DNA of 64,000 bases from Streptomyces sp. PCS3-D2 (GCF_000612545.2 NZ_CP097800.1:1116001-1180000), one strand, 5' to 3'. Shown: positions 16,715 through 25,325, numbered from the stretch's first letter. Notes: generated from the letters alone by a model not told the origin. A program made the numbers and translations.

Positions 16715-18076
16715 ATGACCACTGTGAACCCGCCTTATCTGACCGGCCACTTCACTCCTGTCGCGGAGGAGGTCACGGCCACCGGTCTCACGGTCGAGGG
16801 CACCCTGCCGCCGGAGTTGTCCGGGCGGCTGCTGCGCAACAGCCACAACCCCAAGCCCGGTGTCACCCCCACCCACTGGTTCAAGGGCAGCGGCATGGTC
16901 CACGGCATCCGCCTGCGGGACGGCCGCGCCGAGTGGTACCGCAACCGTTGGGTCCACACCCCCGCCCTCGACGGCGCCCCCTACATGACCGAGAAGGGCC
17001 CCGACCTCACCGCCAGCGCCGCCGGCACCCACATCATCGAGCACGCCGGCCGGCTCCTCGCCCTGTGCGAGGCCAATCTCCCCTTCGAACTCGACGGGGA
17101 ACTCGGCACCATCGGCGCCTACGACTTCGACGGCAAGCTCCGCACCGCCATGACCGCCCACCCCAAGGAGGACCCGGTCACCGGGGAACTCCACTTCTTC
17201 GCCTCGTCCCCCTTCCCCCCGTACCTCACCTATCACGTCGCCGATGCCGAGGGCGCCCTCGTCCACACCGCCGAGGTACCCGGAGCCACCGCCTCCCTCA
17301 AGCACGACTTCGCCCTCACCCGGCGCCATGTCGTCTTCATCGAGGGCAACGTCACCTTCGACCCCGCCGAACACTCCGGCATCCCCTACGGCTGGAGCGA
17401 CCGGCAGCCCTCCCGGATCGGCGTGATGCCCCGCGGCACCGACGGACACCGACACATCCGCTGGTACTCCATCGAGCCGGGCAACATGCTCCACGTCTCC
17501 AACGCCTACGAAGACGGCCAGGGCCGCATCGTCCTGGAGGGCCCCACCGTCGACCGCGAGGGCTTCCGCCTCTCCTGGAACTGGTGGACCGGTGCCCCCG
17601 GCCGCGGCAGCGAACCCGTCTCCCGCTCCTACACCCGCCGTTGGACCATCGACATGGCCGCCGGCACCGTCGACGAGCGCATCATCGACGACCTCCCCAT
17701 CGAGTTCCCCACGCTCAACGAGGACTACCTGGGCGTCGAGAACCGCTACCAGTACGCCGTCGCCTTCCCCGACGAGAACGGCCTGGGCGGCTACGGGCTG
17801 GTCAAGTACGACCGCACCACCGGCGCCCGCCGCATTCACCAGGTCGGCGATGCCCGCCTCCCCGCCGAAGCGGTCTTCGTCCCCGCCGCGGGCGCCACCA
17901 ACGAGGACGACGGCTACCTCCTCACCGTCGTCTCCGACATCAAGCAGGACGCCTCGCAGCTCCTGGTGCTCGATGCCACCGGCTTGGGCACCGTCGCGAC
18001 CGTCCACCTCCCCCACCGCGTCACCGCGGGCCTCCACGGCTCCTGGATCCCCGACACCCCTCACCACGCGTCCTGA
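16715..18076 (+). CDS. Carotenoid oxygenase family protein (RPE65/lignostilbene dioxygenase-like)
   Basis: This encodes 453 residues. The four Fe(II)-binding histidines of the seven-bladed family can be placed: MTAHPKED, SLKHDFAL, NMLHVSNAY and AGLHGSWIPD near the C-terminus. Other family sequence includes GRLLRNSHNPKPG and HWFKGSGMVHG near the start and FIEGNVTFDP. These enzymes cleave C=C bonds in carotenoids, apocarotenoids or stilbenes with O2. No carotenoid synthesis gene (crtB/crtI/crtY) lies in the window, so the substrate must come from elsewhere. ATG 16715 follows AGGAAAGAG. Codon choice here is especially C-rich at third positions. The gene ends just before a strong hairpin. Confidence 0.92.
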   Translation: MTTVNPPYLTGHFTPVAEEVTATGLTVEGTLPPELSGRLLRNSHNPKPGVTPTHWFKGSGMVHGIRLRDGRAEWYRNRWVHTPALDGAPYMTEKGPDLTASAAGTHIIEHAGRLLALCEANLPFELDGELGTIGAYDFDGKLRTAMTAHPKEDPVTGELHFFASSPFPPYLTYHVADAEGALVHTAEVPGATASLKHDFALTRRHVVFIEGNVTFDPAEHSGIPYGWSDRQPSRIGVMPRGTDGHRHIRWYSIEPGNMLHVSNAYEDGQGRIVLEGPTVDREGFRLSWNWWTGAPGRGSEPVSRSYTRRWTIDMAAGTVDERIIDDLPIEFPTLNEDYLGVENRYQYAVAFPDENGLGGYGLVKYDRTTGARRIHQVGDARLPAEAVFVPAAGATNEDDGYLLTVVSDIKQDASQLLVLDATGLGTVATVHLPHRVTAGLHGSWIPDTPHHAS

Positions 18077-18091
18077 CACCGCGCACGGCGC

Positions 18092-18129
18092 TCAGGGGCC
18101 GTGCCAGATCGCTCTGGAACGGCCCCTGA
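18092..18129. terminator. Bidirectional terminator hairpin
   Basis: The outer arms TCAGGGGCCGT (18092-18102) and ACGGCCCCTGA (18119-18129) enclose an inner stem CCAGA/TCTGG around TCGC. It lies between the convergent carotenoid oxygenase gene (ends 18076) and the SpoIID-like gene (ends 18166), well placed to stop transcription from both sides. Confidence 0.8.
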
Positions 18130-18149
18130 AATGCGTTCTCATCCGAGGT

Positions 18150-19112
18150 GGGTGCCGGGTGGGGGTCAGCGGCTGGTGCCGCCCAGGCCGGAGGGCCCTT
18201 GCCAGGCACCATTGCTCACCCAGTCATTGGCGAGACTGCCATTGGCATCGACGAACGCCACATGCGTACCGGCCGCGTCAGTAGCAAGCCCGGAACCGGC
18301 CCGAGCCTTACCACCGATCCCCGACGGACCCTGCCAAGCACCATTACTCACCCAGTCATTCGCCACATTGCCATTCGTATCGACGAAGAAGACGTGATCA
18401 CCGGCCGCATTGAACGCCAACGGCGAATCCCCACGCGGCTGACCACCCATACCCGACGGGCCATACCAAGCACCATCGCTCACCCAGTCATTGACCAGAT
18501 TCCCACTGGCATCCACGAACGCCACATGCGTACCAGCCGCGTCAGTAGCAAGCCCGGAACCGGCCCGAGCCTTACCACCGATCCCCGACGGACCCTGCCA
18601 AACACCATTACTCACCCAGTCATTCACCACATTGCCATTCGCATCGATGAAGAAGACGTGATCACCGGCCGCATTGAACGCCAACGGCGAATCCCCACGC
18701 GCCTTACCGCCCAGCCCCGACGGGCCATGCCAAGCACCGTCAGCCACCCAGTCGTTCACCACATCACCATTCACATCGACGAACGCCACCAACGTGCCCG
18801 CCGCATTGGTCGCGATCGGCGAACCCGGCCGCGCCTTCCCACCGATCGCGGAAGGACCCTGCCACACCCCGTTACTCACCCAGTCGTTCATCACGTTGCC
18901 ATCGGCATCAATGAAGAACGCATGGTCGGCATTCGCATTCAAAACCACCGGCGAATCCGCGCGAGCCCTACCACCGATGCCCGCAGGACCCTGCCAAGCA
19001 CCATTGCTCACCCAATCGTTCGCAACACTCCCACTACCATCCACGAACGCCACATGCGTCGCACCGGCGTCCATCGACACCGGAGACGTCACGCCGCCAG
19101 CCGACGTGGCGA
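18150..19112. repeat. 963-nt direct repeat, copy 1 (partner 19931-20893)
   Basis: This segment and 19931-20893 are the same length. By eye they differ at about five bases: near 18330, two near 18370, near 18924 and near 19028. The repeat covers the whole seven-module C-terminal domain of the SpoIID-like gene plus its stop and ~16 nt beyond. Within the copy, 132-nt modules repeat in tandem. GC is visibly lower than in the flanking genes. Confidence 0.95.
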
Positions 19113-19866
19113 TCGATAGTCCAAGGTAGTAGGCACCCAGGATCGATTGCCAAGAGCGGCCGGCGAGGGCGCAGTTCTGCGAGCCCCACTGGCTGAGCGT
19201 ATTCGGGTACCTGGACAGTCCCGTTCCGCAGGCTTCGGACGTGCTTCCGGTGAGCGTCGCCTGGTACGAGGCTTGGAAGACCGAGCCGTTCTTGGTCATC
19301 ACCGAGGTCCAGGTCGACTGAACGGCCGAGTTGGTGACGGTGGTGGAGCTTCCGGGTATGTAGCGCTGATAGTTGATCGAGTCGTCGACGTTGTAGCAGG
19401 TGCCGCCGTACGACCCGCCACGCCAGTTGTTGACCCAGTACCACGCGTAGGTCTTCACCGCCATCGCACCGGCCTGCAGCGAGGCGGCCTGCCAGGAGGT
19501 GACCCATTCACTGGGCAGAACGTCCTTCACATACTCCTGGAACGGCACGTTGACCACGCCGATCTCGGTACCCGGGACCGGCGCGCCGACGCTGGTGTGC
19601 TGCGCGTATCGCAGCACCCGGATGCTGGCAGGTGGTGTCGAGTCGGACGAGTAGCCGCCACAGCTGCCGCTCGCTGCCGCCGGAGCCGCTGCGACCCGGG
19701 GAGTGGACAGGAGGGCCGACGGTGCGATCTGGCCGCTGATGGGCTGCGGCTGGCTCGTCGCGTTCGGCTGCGGGGAGGCGATTGCCGGCCCCGCCATAGC
19801 GAAGCTCAGGGCCGCCACCGCCATGACGCCGCTGAGCGTCAGACGTGGACCACGGATGACAGACAA
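18166..19866 (-). CDS. Exported SpoIID/LytB-domain protein with seven-repeat C-terminal domain
   Basis: This encodes 566 residues from TTG 19866, chosen because AAGGA lies 6-9 nt upstream and the frame then opens directly with a signal peptide (SVIRGPRLTLSGVMAVAAL...GPAIA). The GTG at 19893 adds nine charged residues and has no ribosome site. Residues ~90-235 match SpoIID/LytB (PFQEYVKDVLPSEWVTSW, LQAGAMAVKTYAWYWVNN), a glycan-strand lytic fold that acts on cell wall. The last ~308 residues are seven 44-residue repeats with consensus (H/F)VFFIDANGNVxNDWVSNG and WQGPSGIGGKAR. Seven such repeats suggest a seven-bladed propeller, perhaps a PLL-like lectin, for binding wall or host glycans; that part is inference. 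Confidence 0.85.
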   Translation of the reverse strand: MSVIRGPRLTLSGVMAVAALSFAMAGPAIASPQPNATSQPQPISGQIAPSALLSTPRVAAAPAAASGSCGGYSSDSTPPASIRVLRYAQHTSVGAPVPGTEIGVVNVPFQEYVKDVLPSEWVTSWQAASLQAGAMAVKTYAWYWVNNWRGGSYGGTCYNVDDSINYQRYIPGSSTTVTNSAVQSTWTSVMTKNGSVFQASYQATLTGSTSEACGTGLSRYPNTLSQWGSQNCALAGRSWQSILGAYYLGLSIATSAGGVTSPVSMDAGATHVAFVDGSGSVANDWVSNGAWQGPAGIGGRARADSPVVLNANADHAFFIDADGNVMNDWVSNGVWQGPSAIGGKARPGSPIATNAAGTLVAFVDVNGDVVNDWVADGAWHGPSGLGGKARGDSPLAFNAAGDHVFFIDANGNVVNDWVSNGVWQGPSGIGGKARAGSGLATDAAGTHVAFVDASGNLVNDWVSDGAWYGPSGMGGQPRGDSPLAFNAAGDHVFFVDTNGNVANDWVSNGAWQGPSGIGGKARAGSGLATDAAGTHVAFVDANGSLANDWVSNGAWQGPSGLGGTSR

Positions 19867-19930
19867 TTCCGATTCCTTGTCGGTGGACCGCACCGGCCGG
19901 CAGGACCGGTCCGGCTCGGTGGCTGTTGAT

Positions 19931-20893
19931 GGGTGCCGGGTGGGGGTCAGCGGCTGGTGCCGCCCAGGCCGGAGGGCCCTTGCCAGGCACCATTGCTCAC
20001 CCAGTCATTGGCGAGACTGCCATTGGCATCGACGAACGCCACATGCGTACCGGCCGCGTCAGTAGCAAGCCCGGAACCGGCCCGAGCCTTACCACCGATC
20101 CCCGACGGACCCTGCCAAACACCATTACTCACCCAGTCATTCGCCACATTGCCATTCGCATCGATGAAGAAGACGTGATCACCGGCCGCATTGAACGCCA
20201 ACGGCGAATCCCCACGCGGCTGACCACCCATACCCGACGGGCCATACCAAGCACCATCGCTCACCCAGTCATTGACCAGATTCCCACTGGCATCCACGAA
20301 CGCCACATGCGTACCAGCCGCGTCAGTAGCAAGCCCGGAACCGGCCCGAGCCTTACCACCGATCCCCGACGGACCCTGCCAAACACCATTACTCACCCAG
20401 TCATTCACCACATTGCCATTCGCATCGATGAAGAAGACGTGATCACCGGCCGCATTGAACGCCAACGGCGAATCCCCACGCGCCTTACCGCCCAGCCCCG
20501 ACGGGCCATGCCAAGCACCGTCAGCCACCCAGTCGTTCACCACATCACCATTCACATCGACGAACGCCACCAACGTGCCCGCCGCATTGGTCGCGATCGG
20601 CGAACCCGGCCGCGCCTTCCCACCGATCGCGGAAGGACCCTGCCACACCCCGTTACTCACCCAGTCGTTCATCACGTTGCCATCGGCATCAATGAAGAAC
20701 GCATGTTCGGCATTCGCATTCAAAACCACCGGCGAATCCGCGCGAGCCCTACCACCGATGCCCGCAGGACCCTGCCAAGCACCATTGCTCACCCAATCGT
20801 TCGCAACGCTCCCACTACCATCCACGAACGCCACATGCGTCGCACCGGCGTCCATCGACACCGGAGACGTCACGCCGCCAGCCGACGTGGCGA
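19931..20893. repeat. 963-nt direct repeat, copy 2 (partner 18150-19112)
   Basis: This is the second copy of the seven-module block, here forming the C-terminal part of the NlpC/P60-like gene. Identity with copy 1 ends abruptly where each protein's own catalytic domain begins, after GACGTGGCGA. This indicates recent duplication or gene conversion rather than old divergence. Confidence 0.95.
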
Positions 20894-21485
20894 CGACGTT
20901 CTTGTAGCGCAGGGCCTCGTAGTTCGTGATCGCGTGGCCGTCGAGCGTGCTCGCGTAGACGCTGCCCTTGGTCTGGTCGGCCACGGTGCCCGGGCGGTGT
21001 TCGGCGTCGTAGTAGAACGTTCCGGCGGACTTGTCGATCCACGAGTCGAACAGCACGACGTGGTCGGCTGTGTAGTCGAGTGCGTCGCCCGGCTGCAGGC
21101 CGGTATAGCCGATGACATTCTTGGCGGTGACGGTCGAGACATCGGGGAGGGTCCAGGTAACCAGGCTGTCCTTCAGGCCCCACGCCATCGAGATGAATCC
21201 GGAGCAGTCTGCGCGGTACGGTCCGCCGACCGCGTTGTCCTTCCAGGCGAGCGACTGGCTGTACGGAACTGCGTTGCTGATCCAGTCGTGCGCCCGGGCG
21301 ATGATCTGTCCCTGAGTGATCGCGCCACCGGGCGCGGCCGGACCGATGCTGCCGGTCGAGGTGGCGGGACCCACTGGAACGGTTCCGGCGAACGCGTCAC
21401 TGGTGGGTATCAGCGCGGCCATCGCGCCGAGCAGCGATACGGTCGCGAGCGCGGCGACGCCACGCTTCTTGGTTGTTGAGGACAT
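19947..21485 (-). CDS. Exported NlpC/P60-like (amidase-fold) protein with seven-repeat C-terminal domain
   Basis: This encodes 512 residues. ATG 21485 has GAAGGAAAG just upstream. A signal peptide (KKRGVAALATVSLLGAMAAL...DAFA) is followed by a catalytic-type domain at ~60-200. It contains PYRADCSGFISMAWGL (DCSGF with the catalytic Cys), LQPGDALDYTADHVVLFDSW (the DHVVLF His region) and YYDAEHRPG. This is the cysteine-peptidase/amidase layout of NlpC/P60 and related wall hydrolases. The rest is the same seven-repeat domain as in the neighbouring SpoIID-like protein, nearly identical at DNA level. The two probably attach different wall enzymes to the same target. Confidence 0.85.
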   Translation of the reverse strand: MSSTTKKRGVAALATVSLLGAMAALIPTSDAFAGTVPVGPATSTGSIGPAAPGGAITQGQIIARAHDWISNAVPYSQSLAWKDNAVGGPYRADCSGFISMAWGLKDSLVTWTLPDVSTVTAKNVIGYTGLQPGDALDYTADHVVLFDSWIDKSAGTFYYDAEHRPGTVADQTKGSVYASTLDGHAITNYEALRYKNVVATSAGGVTSPVSMDAGATHVAFVDGSGSVANDWVSNGAWQGPAGIGGRARADSPVVLNANAEHAFFIDADGNVMNDWVSNGVWQGPSAIGGKARPGSPIATNAAGTLVAFVDVNGDVVNDWVADGAWHGPSGLGGKARGDSPLAFNAAGDHVFFIDANGNVVNDWVSNGVWQGPSGIGGKARAGSGLATDAAGTHVAFVDASGNLVNDWVSDGAWYGPSGMGGQPRGDSPLAFNAAGDHVFFIDANGNVANDWVSNGVWQGPSGIGGKARAGSGLATDAAGTHVAFVDANGSLANDWVSNGAWQGPSGLGGTSR

Positions 21486-21517
21486 TTCTTTCCTTCGATC
21501 GTCGGCGAGTTCTCGGA

Positions 21518-22435
21518 TCAGCGGGTACCGGCCGGGTCGGCCAGCAAGTTCGTGAGCAGCGACAGCACGCTCGGGTCCTGCTTCGTGTCGTACGGAGCGA
21601 CCGAGGGGGACCTCTCGGCCAGTTCGTCGAAGTGCAGGACCAGGACCCGCGTGCCGCGTGCCGCGAGGTAGAGGTGGTTGGTCTGCGCGCCGTGGGCCGA
21701 GATGCCCTCGACGCCGGTCCAGATGCGTTCGAATGCCGCCGCGTTCGCGGCGGTGCCGGTCTGCCGCGACACAGCATCGGCCTTGAGGCGGTTCGAGCTC
21801 TGTAGGGCCCTGGACGTGGCCTGGCAGGAGCTCATTCCGGAGCGGACGCCCTCGTACGCGGCGCCCGCCGCCTCCTCGGTGCCGAAGGTGTAGATCTCCA
21901 GCACTGCGGAGTTGCCACCGCTGCTCAGGTACGGCTGCTGCTGCCACGTCGCGGCGCCGTGCACGCTCGCACACTCGTTCAGCGCGATGTCATGCCCGGT
22001 GATCTGACGCACCGGTCCCGGGGCTTGCGCGGTCCACGGCTGGTCCGTGACGGCAGCGAGGTCGGACGGGACCTTCGCGCTCGTCGCCGCGTCGAGTGCG
22101 GGCGCCGGCACTGGACTGCCCAGGGCAGCGGTGTTCCCCCTGTCGCGCTTCGCCGGCTCCCCGGCAGTGCCGGGCACCGCGGCAGCAGTCGGCGCCCCGC
22201 CGTCGCTCGGCGTCACGGCCGGCGCGTCCGCCACGGGCGGCTGCGTTGCGGACGTCGACGCCGCGTCCCCGGTGGAGGCCGCCGCCGTGGCGGCCGCCTC
22301 GACCTGATCCGTGGCGAGCGCATGCGTGCCACCGCCCCACACCGCCAGACTCAGCGCAGCGGCGCCGAGGGCGGCGCCGGCTGCCACCGCTACGGCCCGG
22401 CGGGATCCTCGTACGGAGAACTTGGCTGCTGGCAT
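21518..22435 (-). CDS. Exported or membrane-anchored protein of unknown function
   Basis: This encodes 305 residues. ATG 22435 has AGGAG 10 nt upstream. One N-terminal hydrophobic segment (RRAVAVAAGAALGAAALSLAVW) acts as signal or anchor, followed by a ~100-residue Ala/Thr/Pro-rich linker. The C-terminal domain (~135-300) has CASVHGAATW, a paired Cys in MSSCQATS, and GTRVLVLHFDEL. Its length and two-Cys layout recall extracellular PknH-like sensor domains, but I would not assign it. It lies 33 nt upstream of the NlpC/P60-like gene and is probably cotranscribed with it. Confidence 0.6.
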   Translation of the reverse strand: MPAAKFSVRGSRRAVAVAAGAALGAAALSLAVWGGGTHALATDQVEAAATAAASTGDAASTSATQPPVADAPAVTPSDGGAPTAAAVPGTAGEPAKRDRGNTAALGSPVPAPALDAATSAKVPSDLAAVTDQPWTAQAPGPVRQITGHDIALNECASVHGAATWQQQPYLSSGGNSAVLEIYTFGTEEAAGAAYEGVRSGMSSCQATSRALQSSNRLKADAVSRQTGTAANAAAFERIWTGVEGISAHGAQTNHLYLAARGTRVLVLHFDELAERSPSVAPYDTKQDPSVLSLLTNLLADPAGTR

Positions 22436-22598
22436 GGTGAACTGACTCCTAGAGACGAAAGGCAGGGGCGAAGGTGCCGGCCGCCCGGCACTCGACCGGC
22501 TCGGTGGGCGGCGCAAGAGCGCGCGAGGCCCCGACGGCGGGGGCAGGGCCACCGGATCTGGCGGCTTTCCGCGTTCGGCGAGGCAGTGCGGCAGGCGG

Positions 22599-22934
22599 TC
22601 AGGCCTTCGGGTGCCGCAGGTCGACGGCCTGCGGACTCGGGGCGCCGGCGGGCGGCAGATAGCGCCGCTTCAGCGTGGCTGACGCCTGGTGGCCGCGGGC
22701 CAGCAGCGTGGCAGCCCGGTGCAGCGGACTGTGGACTGCGGGTGAGGCGGGATCAGCCGAAAGGAAGTAGAAGAGGAGATCAACCCGATCGCTGTCGAGC
22801 GATCCGGCGATGTGCTCCAGGCCATCCTTGGGGGCGGTGTGAGCCCACAGGATGCCGACGACCTCAGCCACCTCGCCCACGCCGGCGGGCGGCACCTCAG
22901 GCCTGCGCCGCAGGCTCGTGTACACACAGTCCAT
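22599..22934 (-). CDS. Small protein of a regulator/peptide cassette, copy 1
   Basis: This encodes 111 residues from ATG 22934, only 7 nt after the stop of the exported-peptide gene, so translation is probably coupled. No known domain is recognised. It aligns without gaps around the core to the 108-residue protein at 34474-34800. LW (29-30), LEHI (39-42) and VDL (51-53) here sit exactly two residues earlier than LW, LEHI and VDL there. Both proteins also start M(D/E)xxxxSL and follow a small exported peptide gene that diverges from a TrmB/LuxR-type regulator. No signal peptide is seen, so it is probably cytoplasmic. A longer start at 23000 would overlap the peptide gene and is unlikely. Confidence 0.6.
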   Translation of the reverse strand: MDCVYTSLRRRPEVPPAGVGEVAEVVGILWAHTAPKDGLEHIAGSLDSDRVDLLFYFLSADPASPAVHSPLHRAATLLARGHQASATLKRRYLPPAGAPSPQAVDLRHPKA

Positions 22935-22941
22935 CGCGTAC

Positions 22942-23103
22942 CTATCCCCATTGGGCGTTGCCGGCGGGGTAGGTGGCGGCACCGGTCGCCGCCGTCGCAC
23001 CGGTGGCGCCGTGGACGGCGCCGGCCGCTACGGGTAGCAGGGCGACGACCCCGACCGCGAGGGCTGCGACCGCGGTGGCCAGAGTGAGACGAGTACAGAA
23101 CAT
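22942..23103 (-). CDS. Small exported peptide ending ...NAQWG
   Basis: This encodes 53 residues. ATG 23103 has AAAAGGA about 9 nt upstream. A short basic head (MFCTRLTLA) and a hydrophobic core (AVAALAVGVVALLPVAAGA) form a signal peptide. The remaining ~24 residues are Ala/Thr/Gly-rich and end TYPAGNAQWG. Trp is second-last, as in the peptide at 34261 (...GLIWD). It is the first gene of a minus-strand group and diverges from the regulator at 23421. A secreted signal or processed peptide is inferred; no family is recognised. Confidence 0.6.
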   Translation of the reverse strand: MFCTRLTLATAVAALAVGVVALLPVAAGAVHGATGATAATGAATYPAGNAQWG

Positions 23104-23420
23104 GGCTTCGGTCCTTTTCGAGAGATGCGACGGTGGCTCCATGCCGGTCTCACGTCCCGCGGTTGACGCTCGTTCCGGTGTCCATCCGTGGTCGACGGGG
23201 GCGCTCCCTGCCGACGGTGAACAGCTTCGTCGGTGGATCGACGGCCCGGGAAGGACCTGCGACTGTCGTCAACCCGCCTGGCACCATCCCGACAACTAGT
23301 CATGCACGCGTCAAGTCATGAGACCTTAAAGGATCTTGAAGCGCTGGTTCCCGAAGTGCGACGATGCGCTGGCGTGCGGACCGCGGACGGTCCGGACGCG
23401 GAACCCGGGGGGGGAACACG
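23104..23420. promoter_or_regulatory. Divergent promoter region between exported peptide and TrmB/LuxR regulator
   Basis: This is a 317-nt gap. Its right half is AT-rich for this genome (about 23290-23340). It holds the direct repeat AGTCATG at 23298-23304 and 23314-23320, and the inverted pair TCAAG (23311-23315)/CTTGA (23335-23339). These are candidate sites for the neighbouring regulator. No gene is seen in the gap. Confidence 0.4.
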
Positions 23421-24395
23421 ATGCTGGAAGCGCTGGGCCTGAGTGCGCTCGGAAGCAGGGTCTACCAGGCCATGCTCGATCATGCCGACCACGGTGTCGC
23501 TCAACTGGCCGAGCTGTGCGGGGCCTCCCCCTCACAGGTCCACGACTGCCTGGACGAACTGGCACGCCTGATGCTGGTTCGGGCCTCTACCGACCATCCC
23601 GGACACATGCGGGCCGTCTCGCCCGATGTCGGCCTGACGGACATGCTCGCGCGGCAGGAGGCAGAGCTGGCTGCCCGTCAGGCTCAGCTCGCCGCCTCCC
23701 GGGCGGCCGTTACACGCCTGGTCGCCGACAGCGTCGGTTCGCACGCCACCCACGGCGAGCGCCTCCTGGGGATGGATGCCATCCAACGCCGCATCGAGCA
23801 GCTGGCCCACGGCATGGCCCAGGAGTGCCTCGGCGTCCACCCCGGCGCCAGCCACCGCCCCGAGGACCTGGCGGCGGCACGAGCCGCCGACGAGGAACCG
23901 CTCAAGCGCGGGGTCGTCATGAAGACTCTCTACCAGGACACCACCCGCAACGATCCGCACACCACCGCCCACGCCCACTGGCTCCTCAGCCGCGGCAGCG
24001 AAGTGCGCACCGCCCCCGTCCTCCCCCAGCGCCTCGTGATCTTCGACCGGGCCCATGCGCTGGTCCCCATCGACCCCGCGGACACCCGCAAGGGCGCCCT
24101 GCACGTCACCGAGCCCGGCCTTGTCACAGCCCTCCTCGACCTCTTTGACCAGGCCTGGGCCACCGCCGTCCCGCTCGGCGCCCTGAGGTCCGACGACCCC
24201 GCGACCGGCCTCACCGACACCGAATGCCAACTCCTGCGTCTCCTGGCCGGCGGCCTCACCGACGACGGCGCCGGGCAACGCCTCGGCATCTCGTCACGCA
24301 CCGTCAGCCGCCACATGGCTTCGATCATGGAACGCCTCGGCGCCACGAGCCGCTTCGAAGCGGGCCTGAAGGCCGCCCAACGGGGCTGGCTGTAG
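23421..24395 (+). CDS. TrmB-like/LuxR-type transcriptional regulator (cassette copy 1)
   Basis: This encodes 324 residues. The N-terminus is a TrmB-like winged helix (ALGSRVYQAMLDHADHGVAQLAELCG, then VHDCLDELARLMLVRAS). The middle resembles the PLD-like ligand part of TrmB regulators (LPQRLVIFDRAHALVPIDPAD). Residues ~255-324 are a LuxR helix-turn-helix (TDTECQLLRLLAGGLTDD, LGISSRTVSRHMASIMERLGATSRFEAGLKA). It is clearly homologous to the protein encoded at 33033-34010. ATG 23421 follows GGGGGAA. It diverges from a small exported peptide gene and is the likely regulator of that operon, perhaps responding to the peptide; that link is inference. Confidence 0.85.
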   Translation: MLEALGLSALGSRVYQAMLDHADHGVAQLAELCGASPSQVHDCLDELARLMLVRASTDHPGHMRAVSPDVGLTDMLARQEAELAARQAQLAASRAAVTRLVADSVGSHATHGERLLGMDAIQRRIEQLAHGMAQECLGVHPGASHRPEDLAAARAADEEPLKRGVVMKTLYQDTTRNDPHTTAHAHWLLSRGSEVRTAPVLPQRLVIFDRAHALVPIDPADTRKGALHVTEPGLVTALLDLFDQAWATAVPLGALRSDDPATGLTDTECQLLRLLAGGLTDDGAGQRLGISSRTVSRHMASIMERLGATSRFEAGLKAAQRGWL

Positions 24396-24493
24396 TGCAA
24401 ACGCAACGCGTACCGGGCGTCGGGGGTGAGAGCCCTCACGATCGGCGCCCGCCGAGCGGGGCGGCGCCGGTTCTCGAATGATCACCAACGGCG

Positions 24494-24527
24494 GAGGCCG
24501 TTTCCGCCTTGTGGCGGAAACGGCCTC
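24494..24527. terminator. Strong terminator hairpin next to tRNA-Pro
   Basis: GAGGCCGTTTCCGCC (24494-24508) and GGCGGAAACGGCCTC (24513-24527) form a perfect 15-bp stem with loop TTGT. It lies 20 nt beyond the 3' end of the minus-strand tRNA gene and ~100 nt after the plus-strand regulator, so it can serve both. Confidence 0.85.
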
Positions 24528-24547
24528 TGACCTGCGACTCCTTCGAG

Positions 24548-24621
<74 letters not shown>

Positions 24622-24779
24622 ATGCCCGCTGACCTGGGGTTTCCCCTGGCCGAACGCGCATGAGAACGATACCGCATTTCCGTGGGTGGTCGCGCGCGCC
24701 TTTCCGCCACCGGTGCGCGATCAGGGCGGCCGGTGCCGGCGAGCGGCTCCGGATGGGCTGCGACCAGGCGCTTCGGGGC

Positions 24780-25325
24780 TCACGCGCGCCGGTCCTCCCG
24801 TTCGTGCAGCAGGGCCACCAGTTCCGCCGCCAGCCCCTTCGCGGCGACGAGTCCCTCCGTCCCCCACCGCCGCGGGGCCGTGTCCACCACGCACACCGTG
24901 CCCAGGACGATCCCGCGCCGGTCGGTCAGCGGCGCCCCCAGGTAGGAGCGGACCCCGCTCTCGTCCACCACCGGGTTGCAGGCGAAGCGGGCGAAGTCGC
25001 GCACGTCCTCCAGTACCAGCGCGCGCCTGCGTACCACCACGTGCGGGCAGTAGCCGTGATCGCGGGCCAGGACCCGCGCCGGGTAGGTGCTCCCGGGGGC
25101 GTCGGGCACGTGGTGCAGGCCCGCGAAGAACTGGCGCTCCTCGCCGACGAAGTTCACCCCCGCGCAGGGGGCCGCGAGGACGTCCGCCACACGGCGGGCG
25201 AAGGCGTCCAGTTCGGGGTCCACCCGCTCCCCCAGACCCAGTTCACGCAGGCGGACGGCTCGCGCCGGCGCCTCCCGGTCGACGGGCGTGAGCAGCAGGC
25301 GCCCGGTCGGTTCGTAGGAGGGCAT
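24780..25325 (-). CDS. GAF-domain protein, last gene of the conservon
   Basis: This encodes 181 residues, essentially one GAF domain. It contains PCAGVNFVGEERQFFAG, ARDHGYCPHVVVRRRALVLEDV, VRSYLGAPLTDRRGIVLGTVCVVDTAPR and a C-terminal helix rich in Leu/Glu. The layout resembles GAF domains that bind small ligands or act as sensor subunits. ATG 25325 overlaps the cvnD stop codon by one nt (TGATG), so it is translated with the conservon. Role inferred: sensory partner of the CvnA-D complex at the membrane. Confidence 0.8.
   Translation of the reverse strand: MPSYEPTGRLLLTPVDREAPARAVRLRELGLGERVDPELDAFARRVADVLAAPCAGVNFVGEERQFFAGLHHVPDAPGSTYPARVLARDHGYCPHVVVRRRALVLEDVRDFARFACNPVVDESGVRSYLGAPLTDRRGIVLGTVCVVDTAPRRWGTEGLVAAKGLAAELVALLHEREDRRA

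Noticed and set aside
18166-19099. Regular 132-nt repeats that could be taken for a CRISPR or satellite array
   Set aside because: They are in frame, encode 44-residue protein modules, lack uniform spacers, and continue from a signal-peptide/SpoIID gene.
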